The position numbers and the translations under genes were made by a program. A stretch of 64,000 nt of DNA from Halomonas sp. LBP4 (GTDB lineage: Bacteria > Pseudomonadota > Gammaproteobacteria > Pseudomonadales > Halomonadaceae), in contig NZ_PDOG01000004.1 of assembly GCF_003202205.1 (NCBI RefSeq), positions 276,641 through 340,640 of the forward strand, given 5' to 3'. The notes below the pieces were generated by a model. The model worked only from the letters and a program-made list of their open reading frames with translations. It did not search any database and was not told the origin of the DNA. Position 1 is the stretch's first letter, and each line of letters begins with the position of its first letter. Shown here in pieces: positions 36,252 to 45,274 of the stretch.

Positions 36252-36656
36252 CCGTGGATAACTCCTTGATGGGTGGGTGGTGAATCTGGATACAGGGGCC
36301 ATGGTACCCCTTGTCGGCCGATTGGCTAAATTGAATGGCGACATGGGGGCGATAGGAGGCGCCTATGCTGCCATTACCTGGCAAAAGCCGACACACACGG
36401 GCCTCGCACGCATCGTGGTACCCTGGAGATGCATGGGCCGGGATTCTCGACTTTCGTGGAGGGCTCGAAGCTATCAGCAGGTAGCGCAGAAATCCAGACC
36501 CGCGCCTCGAGAAACCAAGCGACACCGCAACCCGACGGAGGCAAGGAAAACACCCAGCGTGACCGGCTGGTGCACAATATCGTCAGCCACCACAAGGGCG
36601 TCAGGTCAGCCTCTCGTGTCATTCACGGGGAGTGGCGTCTCGCAAGCGAGAGCTAT
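36252..36656. other. ahpC upstream region
   Basis: These 405 bases between the kinase gene's end and ahpC hold no convincing gene. An 82-codon minus-strand frame lacks a ribosome-binding site and domain-like sequence. The region holds the ahpC leader and an ATAG-N7-CTAT element at 36352-36366. Confidence 0.5.
36352..36366 (-). promoter_or_regulatory. Candidate OxyR half-site pair upstream of ahpC
   Basis: ATAG, seven bases, CTAT. The OxyR consensus has four such tetranucleotides spaced by seven bases; only this pair matches exactly and the flanking expected tetranucleotides do not. It lies about 100 bases before the ahpC start. Confidence 0.35.
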
Positions 36657-37982
36657 TCAGTGCCCCTGTGTGCCGCGTTTCACCCGCGTAAAGAAATCCT
36701 TGCCGCCGATCTGACCGCCCTTGAGCACCACCTCCAGCCCGTCGATCGGCGAACCGGTGGCGACCAGGCGACACAGGTGGCCGCCCTGGGCCTCGTCGAA
36801 GGCCACCAGCTCCAGTGCCTCGGCGCCGACTTGGCGCATGGCATGGCTCGAGGTATCGCCACCGGCGAAGACCACCCGGTGAAGGTCGCCGGCATCCCGC
36901 ACCTCGCGGGTCAGGCGAGCGAAGACCTCGCCCACGGCCGTCGCCAGACGCTCGGTGGAGAGGTCGGCGACCACATCTGCCTCACCGCGCGAGGTCGCCA
37001 CGGCGACATCACGGCCCTCGCCGAACAGCGCCGCCACCTGGCCGGCCAACCGCCTGGCCAGGCCCGGTGCATCGCGTAGGGCCTCCTCGGGCGGCAGCGA
37101 CAGGATCGCCCCGCCCCGGGACTCGAAGTGCGCCAACTGGCCGCGGGTCTGCGGCGAACAACTGCCGGACAGCACCAGCAGCCGGGCCACGCCGGGGTAG
37201 GTGGTCGGCAACGGCTGCCGCTCCGCCGTATCGCGGGTCACCACGCGCCCCACGGCATCGGCCAGCCCCTGGGCGGCCACCGCCAGCGTGGGTCGCCGGT
37301 CGGCCAGGCGCAGGATCAACTCGGCGGCATGCTGCAGTTCGGCCTGGTCGGTGGCGTCGAGGACCGCGAAGCGCTCCGCCTCGGCGGCTGACCACAACGC
37401 CTGCCAGCCACCGTCCGGCGCACGATAGTCGAGCAGCGTCACCGCCGCCGCCGGAATGGCTGTCTGGGCCGCCAGGTGCCGGCGCAGGTCCGCCTCGGTC
37501 ATCGGCGTCGAGGGGTGGTGGGCCATGGCCGGGTTCTGGTCGAGCCGGCAGATCTCGCCCTGGTAGCGCGTGAACAGGTGGGAGAACGCCGTGAATCGCC
37601 CGAAGGCCGGGGTGGCGGGCAGCACCGGCAGGGCACAGCCTGGCCAGCGCCGCCTGGCCAGTTCCATGACATGGCCAATGCTGCCCACCGTCGGCGACGA
37701 ATCGAAGGTCGAACACACCTTGAACTGCTTGATCCGGGGATCCAGCGCTTCGATCAGCGCCAGGGCCGGCTCGACCTCTCGGGTCATCGCCGCCGGGGCC
37801 AGGCCCCGGGCCGTTCCCGCCAGCCCCACCACATCGAGTTCGGGAGCCATCTCCAGGATGGTGTCGCGGTTGGCGCTGGAGAAGAACAGCCGGCCACGCA
37901 GGCCATGGCGGCCGAACTGCGCCAGGTTCTCCGTCGAGCCGGTGAAATCGTCGCCATAGAAAGCCGCCAGTAGTCGCTGCAT
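36657..37982 (-). CDS. DUF1537 four-carbon acid-sugar kinase family protein (OiaK-like)
   Basis: Cytoplasmic kinase of 441 residues. The ATG at 37982 (MQRLLAAFYGDDFTGSTENL) is preceded by AAGGAGG. The N-terminal domain has the family GDDFTGSTE motif and KVCSTFDSSPTVGSIGHVME. The C-terminal nucleotide-binding domain has LLVLSGSCSPQTRGQL and FAGGDTSSHAM. Known members phosphorylate threonate, erythronate, 3-oxo-tetronate or 3-oxo-isoapionate. Pairing with a RuBisCO-like protein favours 3-oxo-isoapionate kinase (OiaK) or a close variant; the substrate is inference. It lies 25 bases after the LacI regulator and shares its transcript. Confidence 0.88.
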   Translation of the reverse strand: MQRLLAAFYGDDFTGSTENLAQFGRHGLRGRLFFSSANRDTILEMAPELDVVGLAGTARGLAPAAMTREVEPALALIEALDPRIKQFKVCSTFDSSPTVGSIGHVMELARRRWPGCALPVLPATPAFGRFTAFSHLFTRYQGEICRLDQNPAMAHHPSTPMTEADLRRHLAAQTAIPAAAVTLLDYRAPDGGWQALWSAAEAERFAVLDATDQAELQHAAELILRLADRRPTLAVAAQGLADAVGRVVTRDTAERQPLPTTYPGVARLLVLSGSCSPQTRGQLAHFESRGGAILSLPPEEALRDAPGLARRLAGQVAALFGEGRDVAVATSRGEADVVADLSTERLATAVGEVFARLTREVRDAGDLHRVVFAGGDTSSHAMRQVGAEALELVAFDEAQGGHLCRLVATGSPIDGLEVVLKGGQIGGKDFFTRVKRGTQGH

Positions 37983-38007
37983 GGTCTCGCCTCCTTCGGG
38001 CACGGGT

Positions 38008-39054
38008 TCAGGTGCTCTCGCGCACGGTCAGTTCATAGCCGATGTCGACCCGCGGCAAGGCGGGCGACCGGCCCTCCAGGCGGGCCAGCAACAGCTTGGC
38101 CGCTTCGACGCCCATCTCGAAGCGTGGCACCGTCACGGTGGTCAGGCGAGGGGTCAGGTGCTCCCCCAGTGACAGGCCCAGATAGCCGCCGATGGCGATA
38201 TCCTCCGGCACCCGCATCCCGCGCCGATTGGCTTCCAGGATCGCCCCGGCGGCCAGGTTGTCGTTGGCGAAGTGCAGCGCCTCGAGATCGGGACGCGCCT
38301 CCAGCGCCTCGAGGAACAGCTGCCGGCCCACTTCATACGAGGAGGGCTCGTCTTGCTGGAACAGCAGCTCGCTCTCCACCCCGGCCTCCAGTAGTACCCG
38401 GCGATGCCCCTCGTAACGCTGCCTGGCCCGATAGTCGCGTGCCATGCCGGTGCCCAGGAAGGCGATGCGCCGATAGCCCCGCTCCAACAGGTGCAGCGCC
38501 ATGCAGGCCCCTACCTCGGCGTTATCCACACCCACGTTCATGTCGATGCTGGCATCGCCGAGCTCCATGATCTCGACCACCGGGCGCCCCCAGGCCTTCA
38601 GGCGACGCACGGTGCTCTCGTGATGCCGCAGCCCGGTCAGGATCACCCCGGAGGGCGAGTAGCCCAGCACCGAGTCAAGCAACGCTGACTCACGGTCCAG
38701 GTCGAAATCGGACGAGCCCAGCAGCACCTGGTAGCCGGCGGCTTCCAGGGTCTGCTGGATGCCGTGGATCACCTCGATGAAGGTCAGGATCGACAGCGAC
38801 GGCACCACCACCGGAATCACCCGGGTGCCCGCCGAGGCCAGCCCGCCGGCGATCAGGTTCGGCACATAGCCCAGCGTCTCCACCGCCTGGTCGATGCGTT
38901 CGCGCAGGCGGGCCGAGACCTTCTCCGGGGTGTTCAGAGCGCGCGACACCGTGATCGGGGCGACCCCCGCCTGTTTGGCCACGTCCTCGATGGTCACGCG
39001 GTTGTCGCCGCGATGACGGCGCCGTTCCCGAACGCCCGCCTTGTCGATCGCCAT
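38008..39054 (-). CDS. LacI-family transcriptional regulator
   Basis: Sugar-responsive repressor of 348 residues. The N-terminal helix-turn-helix and hinge are clear (VTIEDVAKQAGVAPITVSRA, then LNTPEKVSARLRERIDQAVE). The rest is a periplasmic-binding-protein-like effector domain (VIPVVVPSLSILTFIEVIHG, LHFANDNLAAGAILEANRRG). The ATG at 39054 has GAGGA upstream; a GTG two codons earlier is possible. It is divergent from the RuBisCO-like gene, with a palindromic operator between them, so it probably controls both arms including itself. Confidence 0.93.
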   Translation of the reverse strand: MAIDKAGVRERRRHRGDNRVTIEDVAKQAGVAPITVSRALNTPEKVSARLRERIDQAVETLGYVPNLIAGGLASAGTRVIPVVVPSLSILTFIEVIHGIQQTLEAAGYQVLLGSSDFDLDRESALLDSVLGYSPSGVILTGLRHHESTVRRLKAWGRPVVEIMELGDASIDMNVGVDNAEVGACMALHLLERGYRRIAFLGTGMARDYRARQRYEGHRRVLLEAGVESELLFQQDEPSSYEVGRQLFLEALEARPDLEALHFANDNLAAGAILEANRRGMRVPEDIAIGGYLGLSLGEHLTPRLTTVTVPRFEMGVEAAKLLLARLEGRSPALPRVDIGYELTVREST

Positions 39055-39110
39055 GCCCACGTCCTCATCCAGCCGGGTTGCGTTCCTTTCAGTCTATCCT
39101 AGAATGAAAA

Positions 39111-39130
39111 ATATGGTAGCGCTACCAAAT
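39111..39130. promoter_or_regulatory. LacI-type operator palindrome
   Basis: The sequence ATATGGTAGCGCTACCAAAT is a 20-base palindrome with one mismatch pair around a perfect 14-base core (TGGTAGC GCTACCA). Its central CG dyad and size are typical of LacI/GalR operators. It sits in the 136-base gap between the regulator and the RuBisCO-like gene. Confidence 0.75.
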
Positions 39131-39190
39131 AACCCGTGCTAGCTTTCTAACCACAACAACAGACCGGCTTCACCCGGCAGGAGCACACCA

Positions 39191-40480
39191 ATGGCATCAC
39201 CCCAGGCCCGACCTGGCCTGCCCAGGATCCGCGCCAGCTATCGCATCGAGACGCCGCTCGACCCCGAGCGCGCCGCCGCGGCCATGGCCGGCGAGCAGTC
39301 CTCCGGCACCTTCCTCAAGCTCGCCGGTGAGACCGATGCATTGCGTGAACGCCACGCTGCGCGGGTCGAGTCGGTGGCCCTCCTCGCCACCGTGGACACG
39401 CCATCCCTGCCCGGTTCGCTGACTGGCGATGCCTATCATCGGGCCAATGTCACCCTGTCCTGGCCGCAGGAGAACATCGGCGCCAGCCTGCCCAATCTGC
39501 TCGCCACGGTGCTGGGCAACCTCACCGAGCTGCGCGAACTCTCCGGCATCCGGCTGACGGACGTCGAGCTGCCGCGCGACTTCATCGAGGCCTTCCCGGG
39601 GCCGCAGTTCTCCATCGCCGGCACGCGGCGCCTCGCCGGGGTCGACCACGGCCCGCTGATCGGCACCATCATCAAGCCCAGCGTGGGCCTGTCGCCCGAG
39701 GAAACGGCGGACCTGGTCCGCCAACTGATCGAGGCGGGCATCGACTTCATCAAGGACGACGAGCTGATCGCCGATCCCCCCTACTCGCCGCTGGCCGAGC
39801 GTGTCCCGGCGGTCATGCGGGTCATCGAGGAGCACGCCCAGCGCACCGGGCGCAAGCCGATGTATGCCTTCAACATCACCGGTGATATCGACGAGATGCG
39901 CCGGCGCCACGACTTGGTTCGGGCCCATGGCGGCACCTGCGTCATGGCCAGCGTCAACTGGATCGGCATGGCCTCGCTGGTGGCGCTGCGTCGTCACGCG
40001 GAGCTGCCGATCCATGGCCATCGCAACGGCTGGGGCCTGTTCTATCGCCATCCGCAAATCGGCATCGACTATCGCGCCTACCAGGCCCTGCTGCGCCTGG
40101 CGGGGGCCGACCATCTGCACGTCAACGGGCTGGGCAGCAAGTTCGCCGAGGCCGATGCCTCGGTAATCGACTCGGCCCGCGCCTGCCTCACCCCGTTGCT
40201 CGAGGCACCGGGCCGGGACGACCGCGCCTTGCCGGTGTTCTCCTCGGCGCAGACGGTCCACCAGGCGCCCCCTACCTTCGCGGCGCTGAAGTCGACCGAC
40301 CTCATCTTCACGTGCGGGGGCGGCATCATGGGCCATCCCGACGGGGTGGCCGCCGGCTGCCGCAGCCTTCGCGCCGCCTGGGAGGCCACCGCCAGCGGTG
40401 TGACCCTGGAAGACCATGCCAGACAGGAACCCGACCTCGCCGTCGCGTTGCGGGCCTATCAAAGCCCGTTTTCAGGATGA
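39191..40480 (+). CDS. RuBisCO-like protein (OiaX-like decarboxylase candidate)
   Basis: Form IV RuBisCO homologue of 429 residues, AGGAG upstream of the ATG. The first active-site Lys is kept (GTIIKPSVGLSPEE, Lys162, equal to RuBisCO Lys175). The carbamylation and Mg site is intact (GIDFIKDDE, Lys188, Asp190, Glu191, equal to 201/203/204), and the His/Arg site appears in IHGHRNGWG. The loop-6 Lys is absent: the expected position reads FSSAQTVHQAPP. It therefore should enolise and decarboxylate a phosphorylated 3-oxo-acid sugar rather than fix CO2. With a DUF1537 kinase next door it resembles 3-oxo-isoapionate-4-phosphate decarboxylase. The exact substrate is inference. Confidence 0.9.
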   Translation: MASPQARPGLPRIRASYRIETPLDPERAAAAMAGEQSSGTFLKLAGETDALRERHAARVESVALLATVDTPSLPGSLTGDAYHRANVTLSWPQENIGASLPNLLATVLGNLTELRELSGIRLTDVELPRDFIEAFPGPQFSIAGTRRLAGVDHGPLIGTIIKPSVGLSPEETADLVRQLIEAGIDFIKDDELIADPPYSPLAERVPAVMRVIEEHAQRTGRKPMYAFNITGDIDEMRRRHDLVRAHGGTCVMASVNWIGMASLVALRRHAELPIHGHRNGWGLFYRHPQIGIDYRAYQALLRLAGADHLHVNGLGSKFAEADASVIDSARACLTPLLEAPGRDDRALPVFSSAQTVHQAPPTFAALKSTDLIFTCGGGIMGHPDGVAAGCRSLRAAWEATASGVTLEDHARQEPDLAVALRAYQSPFSG

Positions 40481-40529
40481 AGAAGCAACGACACGCCACC
40501 CAAGCTCGAACCGCACAGGGGTACTCAAG

Positions 40530-41504
40530 ATGAAGACAATAACAGCAAGCGGCATCGTCCTCGCCGGCCTCGCCTCCCTCGCCACCGCGGCGAATGCCTC
40601 GGCCGCGGAGCTGGCCATCGCCATCCACGTCGAGCCCTCGCACGCCATGTTCAAGGTCGGCGAGCGGCTCAAGGAAAGCATCGAGGAGCAGACCAACGGC
40701 GAGTTCTCGATCACCCTGCTGGGCACCGAGGTGGGTGGCGAACGCGACCACCTCGAGGGTGCCAGCTACGGCGAATACGACATCGCCCTGGGGGGCTCGA
40801 TGCCCATGACGCTGTATGCCGAGGAGTTCTCCGCCGCCGATCTACCGTTCGTCTACGGCTCCAGCGGGGAGGCCAGGGAAGTCTACGAAGGGGAAACCGG
40901 CGAGCTACTCAACGAGCAGTTGGTTACCAATGGCAACATGCGCCTGGTCGGGCTTTCCGCGCGCAACCCGCGCAACCTGACCTCCAACTTCGCGGTCGAG
41001 GCACCGGAGGACGTCGAGGGCGTACGCATGCGCGTTCCCGAGATCGCCCCCTGGCTCCAGATCTGGGAGGAGATCGGCGCCCTGCCCAGCCCCATCGCCT
41101 GGCCCGAGGTCTACACCTCGCTGCAGACCGGGGTGATCGAGATGCAGGAAAACCCGGTCGACCTGATCCATGCCGGCAAGATCTACGAGGTGCAGAGCCA
41201 CATCAATCGCACCGAGCACGTCTACTCCTTCTTCCACTGGCTGATGAACGAGGACTTCTACCAGGGGCTGTCCGACGACGATCGCGAGATCATCCTCGGC
41301 GCCATCGAGGAGGCCACCACCTGGGGTAACGAGATGGTCGCCGATGGCCAGGCCGACCTCTACCAGCAGCTCCAGGAACTCGGCATGACGGTCGTCGAGC
41401 CGGACGTGGCCGCCTTCCGCAGTGCCGCCGAGCCCGCCATCCGCGACATCGCCGAAAGCTATCACCCCGCGGTACGCGACTACGTCCTGTCACTGGTCGA
41501 ATGA
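40530..41504 (+). CDS. TRAP transporter substrate-binding protein (DctP family)
   Basis: Periplasmic binding protein of 324 residues. Start at ATG 40530 with AGGGG about 9 bases upstream; the frame is open further up but that overlaps the preceding gene's end. Signal peptide ITASGIVLAGLASLATAANA. Family features include MRLVGLSARNPRNLTSNFAV, VEGVRMRVPEIAPWLQIWEE and the Arg/Trp region PSPIAWPEVYTSLQTGVIEM, where carboxylate ligands are bound. It delivers an organic or sugar acid to the DctQM pair encoded next. Confidence 0.94.
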   Translation: MKTITASGIVLAGLASLATAANASAAELAIAIHVEPSHAMFKVGERLKESIEEQTNGEFSITLLGTEVGGERDHLEGASYGEYDIALGGSMPMTLYAEEFSAADLPFVYGSSGEAREVYEGETGELLNEQLVTNGNMRLVGLSARNPRNLTSNFAVEAPEDVEGVRMRVPEIAPWLQIWEEIGALPSPIAWPEVYTSLQTGVIEMQENPVDLIHAGKIYEVQSHINRTEHVYSFFHWLMNEDFYQGLSDDDREIILGAIEEATTWGNEMVADGQADLYQQLQELGMTVVEPDVAAFRSAAEPAIRDIAESYHPAVRDYVLSLVE

Positions 41505-41579
41505 ACGGCAGGGCGATCCGCCGCCACCGGCGGATCGCCCCCTCCTCACCACTGCGAACCACATCCCTCGGAGGCGCCC

Positions 41580-42095
41580 GTGAAAACCGCGGAACGCATT
41601 ACCCGTGCCCTCGACCTGTTCTGGCGATTGCTGACCGGTGTCGTCATGACCGCCTTCGCCCTGATGCTGGCCATCATGGCCATCCAGGTCATCTCGCGCT
41701 ACGCCCTGGGCATTGCGGTGTCCTGGACCGACGAGGCCTCGCGCTACCTGTTCCTGGCCGAGATCTTCCTGGGCTCCGTGCTCGCCTTGCGTTACCAGGA
41801 GCACATTCGCATCACCATCGTCACCGACATCATGAGTCCGTCCCTTCGCAACATCGCCGCCAGTGTGGCGGACGTGATCTGCGTGCTGGTGCTGCTGATG
41901 CTGGTGGTCGGCGCCTGGAACATGATGGACCGCACGGCCGGCATCATGGCCAGCACCTTCCAGATGAGCTTTTCCTATATCTACCTCATCCAGCTGATTT
42001 CCGCGCTGCTGATGATCGGGCTGCTGCTCGACGACCTCTACCAGCGCATCGTCGTCAGCCGCCGGCCCTCCACCGAAAACGGCAGGAGTGATTGA
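41580..42095 (+). CDS. TRAP transporter small membrane subunit (DctQ family)
   Basis: Membrane protein of 171 residues with four predicted helices (LLTGVVMTAFALMLAIMAIQ, YLFLAEIFLGSVLALRYQEH, VICVLVLLMLVVGAWNMMDR, YIYLIQLISALLMIGLLLDD). The motif VSWTDEASRYLF is typical of DctQ. GGAGG lies just before the start codon. It is followed two bases later by dctM. Confidence 0.93.
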   Translation: MKTAERITRALDLFWRLLTGVVMTAFALMLAIMAIQVISRYALGIAVSWTDEASRYLFLAEIFLGSVLALRYQEHIRITIVTDIMSPSLRNIAASVADVICVLVLLMLVVGAWNMMDRTAGIMASTFQMSFSYIYLIQLISALLMIGLLLDDLYQRIVVSRRPSTENGRSD

Positions 42096-42097
42096 CC

Positions 42098-43390
42098 ATG
42101 GAAGTTTTCGTCATCATGTTCGTCGGCTTGATCATCCTGCTGATGATCGGCGTTCCCGTGGCCTTCGCCATGATCGCCTCCTCGGCCCTGGTACTGGGCT
42201 ATACCCGCGGCTTCGATGCCATCCCCATGGAGATGATCTCCCAGCGTACGCTCTACGGGGTCAACAGCTTCACCCTGCTGGCCATCCCCGCCTTCCTGCT
42301 CATCGGGCGGCTGATGAACAGTGCCGGCATCTCGGACCGCGTGTTCGACGTCGCCCGCACCATGGTCGGCCACCTCAAGGGCGGCCTGGGCCACGTCAAC
42401 ATCGTCGCCAGCATGCTGTTCGCCGGGATGTCGGGCTCGGCGGTCGCCGATGCCGGGGGGCTCGGCGCGCTCGAGATCAAGGCCATGGAGGACGACGGCT
42501 ACCCGACCGGCTTCAGCGCCGCGGTCACCGCCAGCTCGGCGACCATCGGCCCGATCATTCCGCCCAGCATCCCCGCGGTCATCTACGGGGCCCTGGCCAA
42601 TGCCTCGATTGCCGCAATCTTCCTGGCCTCCATCATTCCCGGGCTGTTCATGGGGCTGGGCCTGATGGTGATGGTCGCCATCATCTCCCATCGCCGCGGC
42701 TTCCCCACCCGAGCCAGGGCGCGCCTGAGCGAATTCACCCTCGCCATCACGCGAGGCCTGCTGCCGATGCTGACACCCCTGATCATCATCGTGGGCATCC
42801 TGTCGGGCGTGTTCACCCCCACCGAGGCCTCAGTGGTCGCGCTGCTCTACTGCATGATCATCTCGTTTCTGGTCTACCGCTCGATCAGCTTCCGGGAATT
42901 CCTGGAGATCCTGCGCGCCACCGCCATCGACACCGCGGCCCTGCTGTTCATCATCGCCGGCAGTGCCCTGTACAGCTGGGTGTTGGCACGCTACCAGGTC
43001 ACCGCCCTGGTGGCGGACTTCCTGCTCGCGACCATCACCGACCCGCTGGCACTGCTGCTGCTACTCGCGCTTTTCATCCTGCTGATCGGGCTGTTCATCG
43101 ATTCGGTACCGGCACTGTTCCTGCTGACGCCGCTGTTGGTGCCGGTGGTGGTGCAATACGGTATCGATCCCGTGCATTTCGGCGTGGTGATGATCTTCAC
43201 CCTGATGATCGGGTTGATCACGCCGCCGGTCGGCACCGTGCTGTTCACGATACAGAAGATCACCGGCATGTCCTTTGCGGGCCTGGTGCGGGAAACCATG
43301 CCGTTCTATATCCCGCTGTTCGTGGTACTGCTGATCATCATCTGTTTTCCGGCAATCGTCATGTTCCTGCCCGACCTGGTACTCAACTAG
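42098..43390 (+). CDS. TRAP transporter large membrane subunit (DctM family)
   Basis: Polytopic protein of 430 residues with about 12 membrane helices and the transport path. Signatures include FTLLAIPAFLLIGRLMNSAG, NIVASMLFAGMSGSAVADAG and ATIGPIIPPSIPAVIYGALA. The later half has PTEASVVALLYCMIISFLVY and LITPPVGTVLFTIQKITGMS. ATG at 42098 follows AGGAG (in ggcaggagtg); a TTG two codons earlier overlapping dctQ is possible. Confidence 0.95.
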   Translation: MEVFVIMFVGLIILLMIGVPVAFAMIASSALVLGYTRGFDAIPMEMISQRTLYGVNSFTLLAIPAFLLIGRLMNSAGISDRVFDVARTMVGHLKGGLGHVNIVASMLFAGMSGSAVADAGGLGALEIKAMEDDGYPTGFSAAVTASSATIGPIIPPSIPAVIYGALANASIAAIFLASIIPGLFMGLGLMVMVAIISHRRGFPTRARARLSEFTLAITRGLLPMLTPLIIIVGILSGVFTPTEASVVALLYCMIISFLVYRSISFREFLEILRATAIDTAALLFIIAGSALYSWVLARYQVTALVADFLLATITDPLALLLLLALFILLIGLFIDSVPALFLLTPLLVPVVVQYGIDPVHFGVVMIFTLMIGLITPPVGTVLFTIQKITGMSFAGLVRETMPFYIPLFVVLLIIICFPAIVMFLPDLVLN

Positions 43391-43432
43391 GGCAGGCAAC
43401 GCCTGTCCGCGACAATCAAGGAGATTCACATC

Positions 43433-44386
43433 ATGTCCGTTCTGATCACGGGGGGGCTCGGCCACGTCGGCTCCTGGGTGGCCTACCAACTGGCCAAGCA
43501 AGGCAAGCAGGTCATCATCGCCGACATGGCCGCCGGCCACTTCGATCGGCTGGGGCTCGACTACCTGGAGGAGGTGCGCGACCAGCTGGTGCTGGAAAGC
43601 GTCGACGTGCTCGACTACCACAGCATGTTCGAGCTGATGCTGCGCCATCGCGACGACCTCGAAGGGGTGATCCACGGCGTCTCGGTCATCGCCGGGCCGC
43701 ACTTCCAGCAGCGTCCCTTCAAGCACATCTCGATCAATGCCACCGGCACCCTGAACGTGCTCGAGATCTGTCGCATCCTGGGCATCGACAAGGTCGTCAA
43801 CATGAGCTCCGGCGCCGTCTACGGCGATGCTCCCGGGCCGCAGAGCGAAGCGACCCCCTACAAGGCCACCGATCTCTACGGCGCCACCAAGATCGCCGGC
43901 GAGCTCTACGGGCTGCAATACAGCGACACCTACGGCATGGACGTGCGCAACGCGCGGCTGTTCTTCGTCTACGGCCCGGGCAAGCGCCCCTCGCACATGC
44001 ACCTGGTCTACCAGGCGATGTTCGGCCCGCTGGAAGGGCTCGACGACATCCAGGCGCCCAACGGCTCCGAGCAGGCCCTGGACTGGACCCATGTCCACGA
44101 CACGGCGGCCGGGATCGTCAAGTTGTTCGAGAAGGAGAGCGTCACCCACCGCAACTTCAACATCTCCAGCGGTGTCACCGTCGATCACCTGCAGATCGTC
44201 GAACATGTGGCGGATATCATCGGCAAGCGGTCCAACGTCCAGCTCGGCCCCGGCCCCTTCGTGGTCAGGGGAGCGCCGCTGGATATCTCGCTGGCCCAAC
44301 GAGAGCTCGGTTTCACACCTCAGTACACGGATATACGTACAGGTATTCAAGACTACTGGCAGTGGTTGAAGGCCAACACTCCTTGA
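43433..44386 (+). CDS. NAD-dependent epimerase/dehydratase family protein (extended SDR)
   Basis: Protein of 317 residues. The Rossmann loop is at the N-terminus (LITGGLGHVGSWVAYQLAKQ), followed by VIIADMAAGHF for NAD binding. The catalytic Ser/Tyr/Lys set is visible (NMSSGAVYGDAPGP and TDLYGATKIAGELYG). AAGGAGA lies 10 bases before the ATG. It closes the RuBisCO-like/TRAP operon and probably acts early on the imported acid sugar by oxidation or epimerisation, before kinase and decarboxylase. The reaction is not determined from sequence. The final 20 residues resemble normal SDR ends (LGFTPQYTDIRTGIQDYWQW). Confidence 0.9.
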   Translation: MSVLITGGLGHVGSWVAYQLAKQGKQVIIADMAAGHFDRLGLDYLEEVRDQLVLESVDVLDYHSMFELMLRHRDDLEGVIHGVSVIAGPHFQQRPFKHISINATGTLNVLEICRILGIDKVVNMSSGAVYGDAPGPQSEATPYKATDLYGATKIAGELYGLQYSDTYGMDVRNARLFFVYGPGKRPSHMHLVYQAMFGPLEGLDDIQAPNGSEQALDWTHVHDTAAGIVKLFEKESVTHRNFNISSGVTVDHLQIVEHVADIIGKRSNVQLGPGPFVVRGAPLDISLAQRELGFTPQYTDIRTGIQDYWQWLKANTP

Positions 44387-44494
44387 GAGGTGGTACTGAC
44401 ATCGGGAAAAGTGCTAGTCCGTGTATCGATTTTTTAAGCTCAAAGCAGCAAGGTGCTTGAATAGCCCCCAGATCAGAACCGGAAGACACCACCG

Positions 44495-45265
44495 CTACAA
44501 CATCAGCCTGACACCGGCCACGACCCCGGTGTCTTCCGTGGGGTCGCCCTGGACCCGGGCCAGGTCGGCGGTATCGCCGTAGCGTTTTTCCCAGTAAGCG
44601 CCGAGGTAAGGGGCAAACTTGCGGCTGATCTCGTAGCGCAACCGCAGGCCGGCCCGTACCGAGTTGAGCCCCTCTCCCACACCGAACTCCTCGACCTCGC
44701 TGCCCGCCACGACGATCTCGGTGCGTGGCTGCAGGAAGAGCCGCTGCGTCAGGCGTACGTCATGCTCGGCCTCGAGGGCCGCCGAAACATCGCCTTCGTC
44801 GCTGACCCTCAGGGCAAGATCGGTTTCGATACGGTAGGGGGCCAAGCCCTGCAGGCCGATCACACCGAAATAGCGCTCGGGGTGATCGTCCGAGGCAATG
44901 CCGCCTTGATAGCCGATGCCGCCCTGGAGCTCCCAGAAGTCGTCGATCAGGCGGCTGTAGAGCAGGTCGAGGGATTCGAACTCGGCATCCTCGCCATCGC
45001 CCTGCACGTTCTCGCCCTCGCCCTTGAGGTAGACGCGATGGACATCGCCGCCATACCAGGCATTGAAGTCCCAGACCCAGGCCTCGTCTCCCTTGTCGGG
45101 GACGACATACTCGAGGCGCTCGACGAGCACCGCGCCCGTGAGGTGCTCCTCCATCGGCGATGGCCAGTCGGCCGGGGCATCATAGCCATCCTCGGCGTGA
45201 ACCCCGGTCATCGTCAGCATGGCAAGGGCGGCGCAGCTAACGGGCAATGCAGTCCTGGTTTTCAT
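44495..45265 (-). CDS. copB: Copper resistance protein B (outer membrane)
   Basis: Protein of 256 residues with a signal peptide (LPVSCAALAMLTMTGVHA). The body is beta-strand-rich (YVVPDKGDEAWVWDFNAWYG, LDLLYSRLIDDFWELQGGIG) and ends in a hydrophobic residue (VVAGVRLML), as in outer-membrane barrels of the CopB family. The Met/His-rich N-terminal copper-binding segment found in some homologues is minimal here (PSPMEEH). It follows copA by 9 bases as last gene of the copper operon. Confidence 0.93.
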   Translation of the reverse strand: MKTRTALPVSCAALAMLTMTGVHAEDGYDAPADWPSPMEEHLTGAVLVERLEYVVPDKGDEAWVWDFNAWYGGDVHRVYLKGEGENVQGDGEDAEFESLDLLYSRLIDDFWELQGGIGYQGGIASDDHPERYFGVIGLQGLAPYRIETDLALRVSDEGDVSAALEAEHDVRLTQRLFLQPRTEIVVAGSEVEEFGVGEGLNSVRAGLRLRYEISRKFAPYLGAYWEKRYGDTADLARVQGDPTEDTGVVAGVRLML

Positions 45266-45274
45266 GCAGGCTCC

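Noticed and set aside
36374..36622. 82-codon minus-strand frame upstream of ahpC
   Set aside because: No ribosome-binding site, no family-like sequence, and it lies in a probable promoter region.
44387..44494. AT-richer stretch after the SDR gene, considered as an insertion-sequence remnant
   Set aside because: No inverted terminal repeats, target duplication or transposase fragment could be seen.
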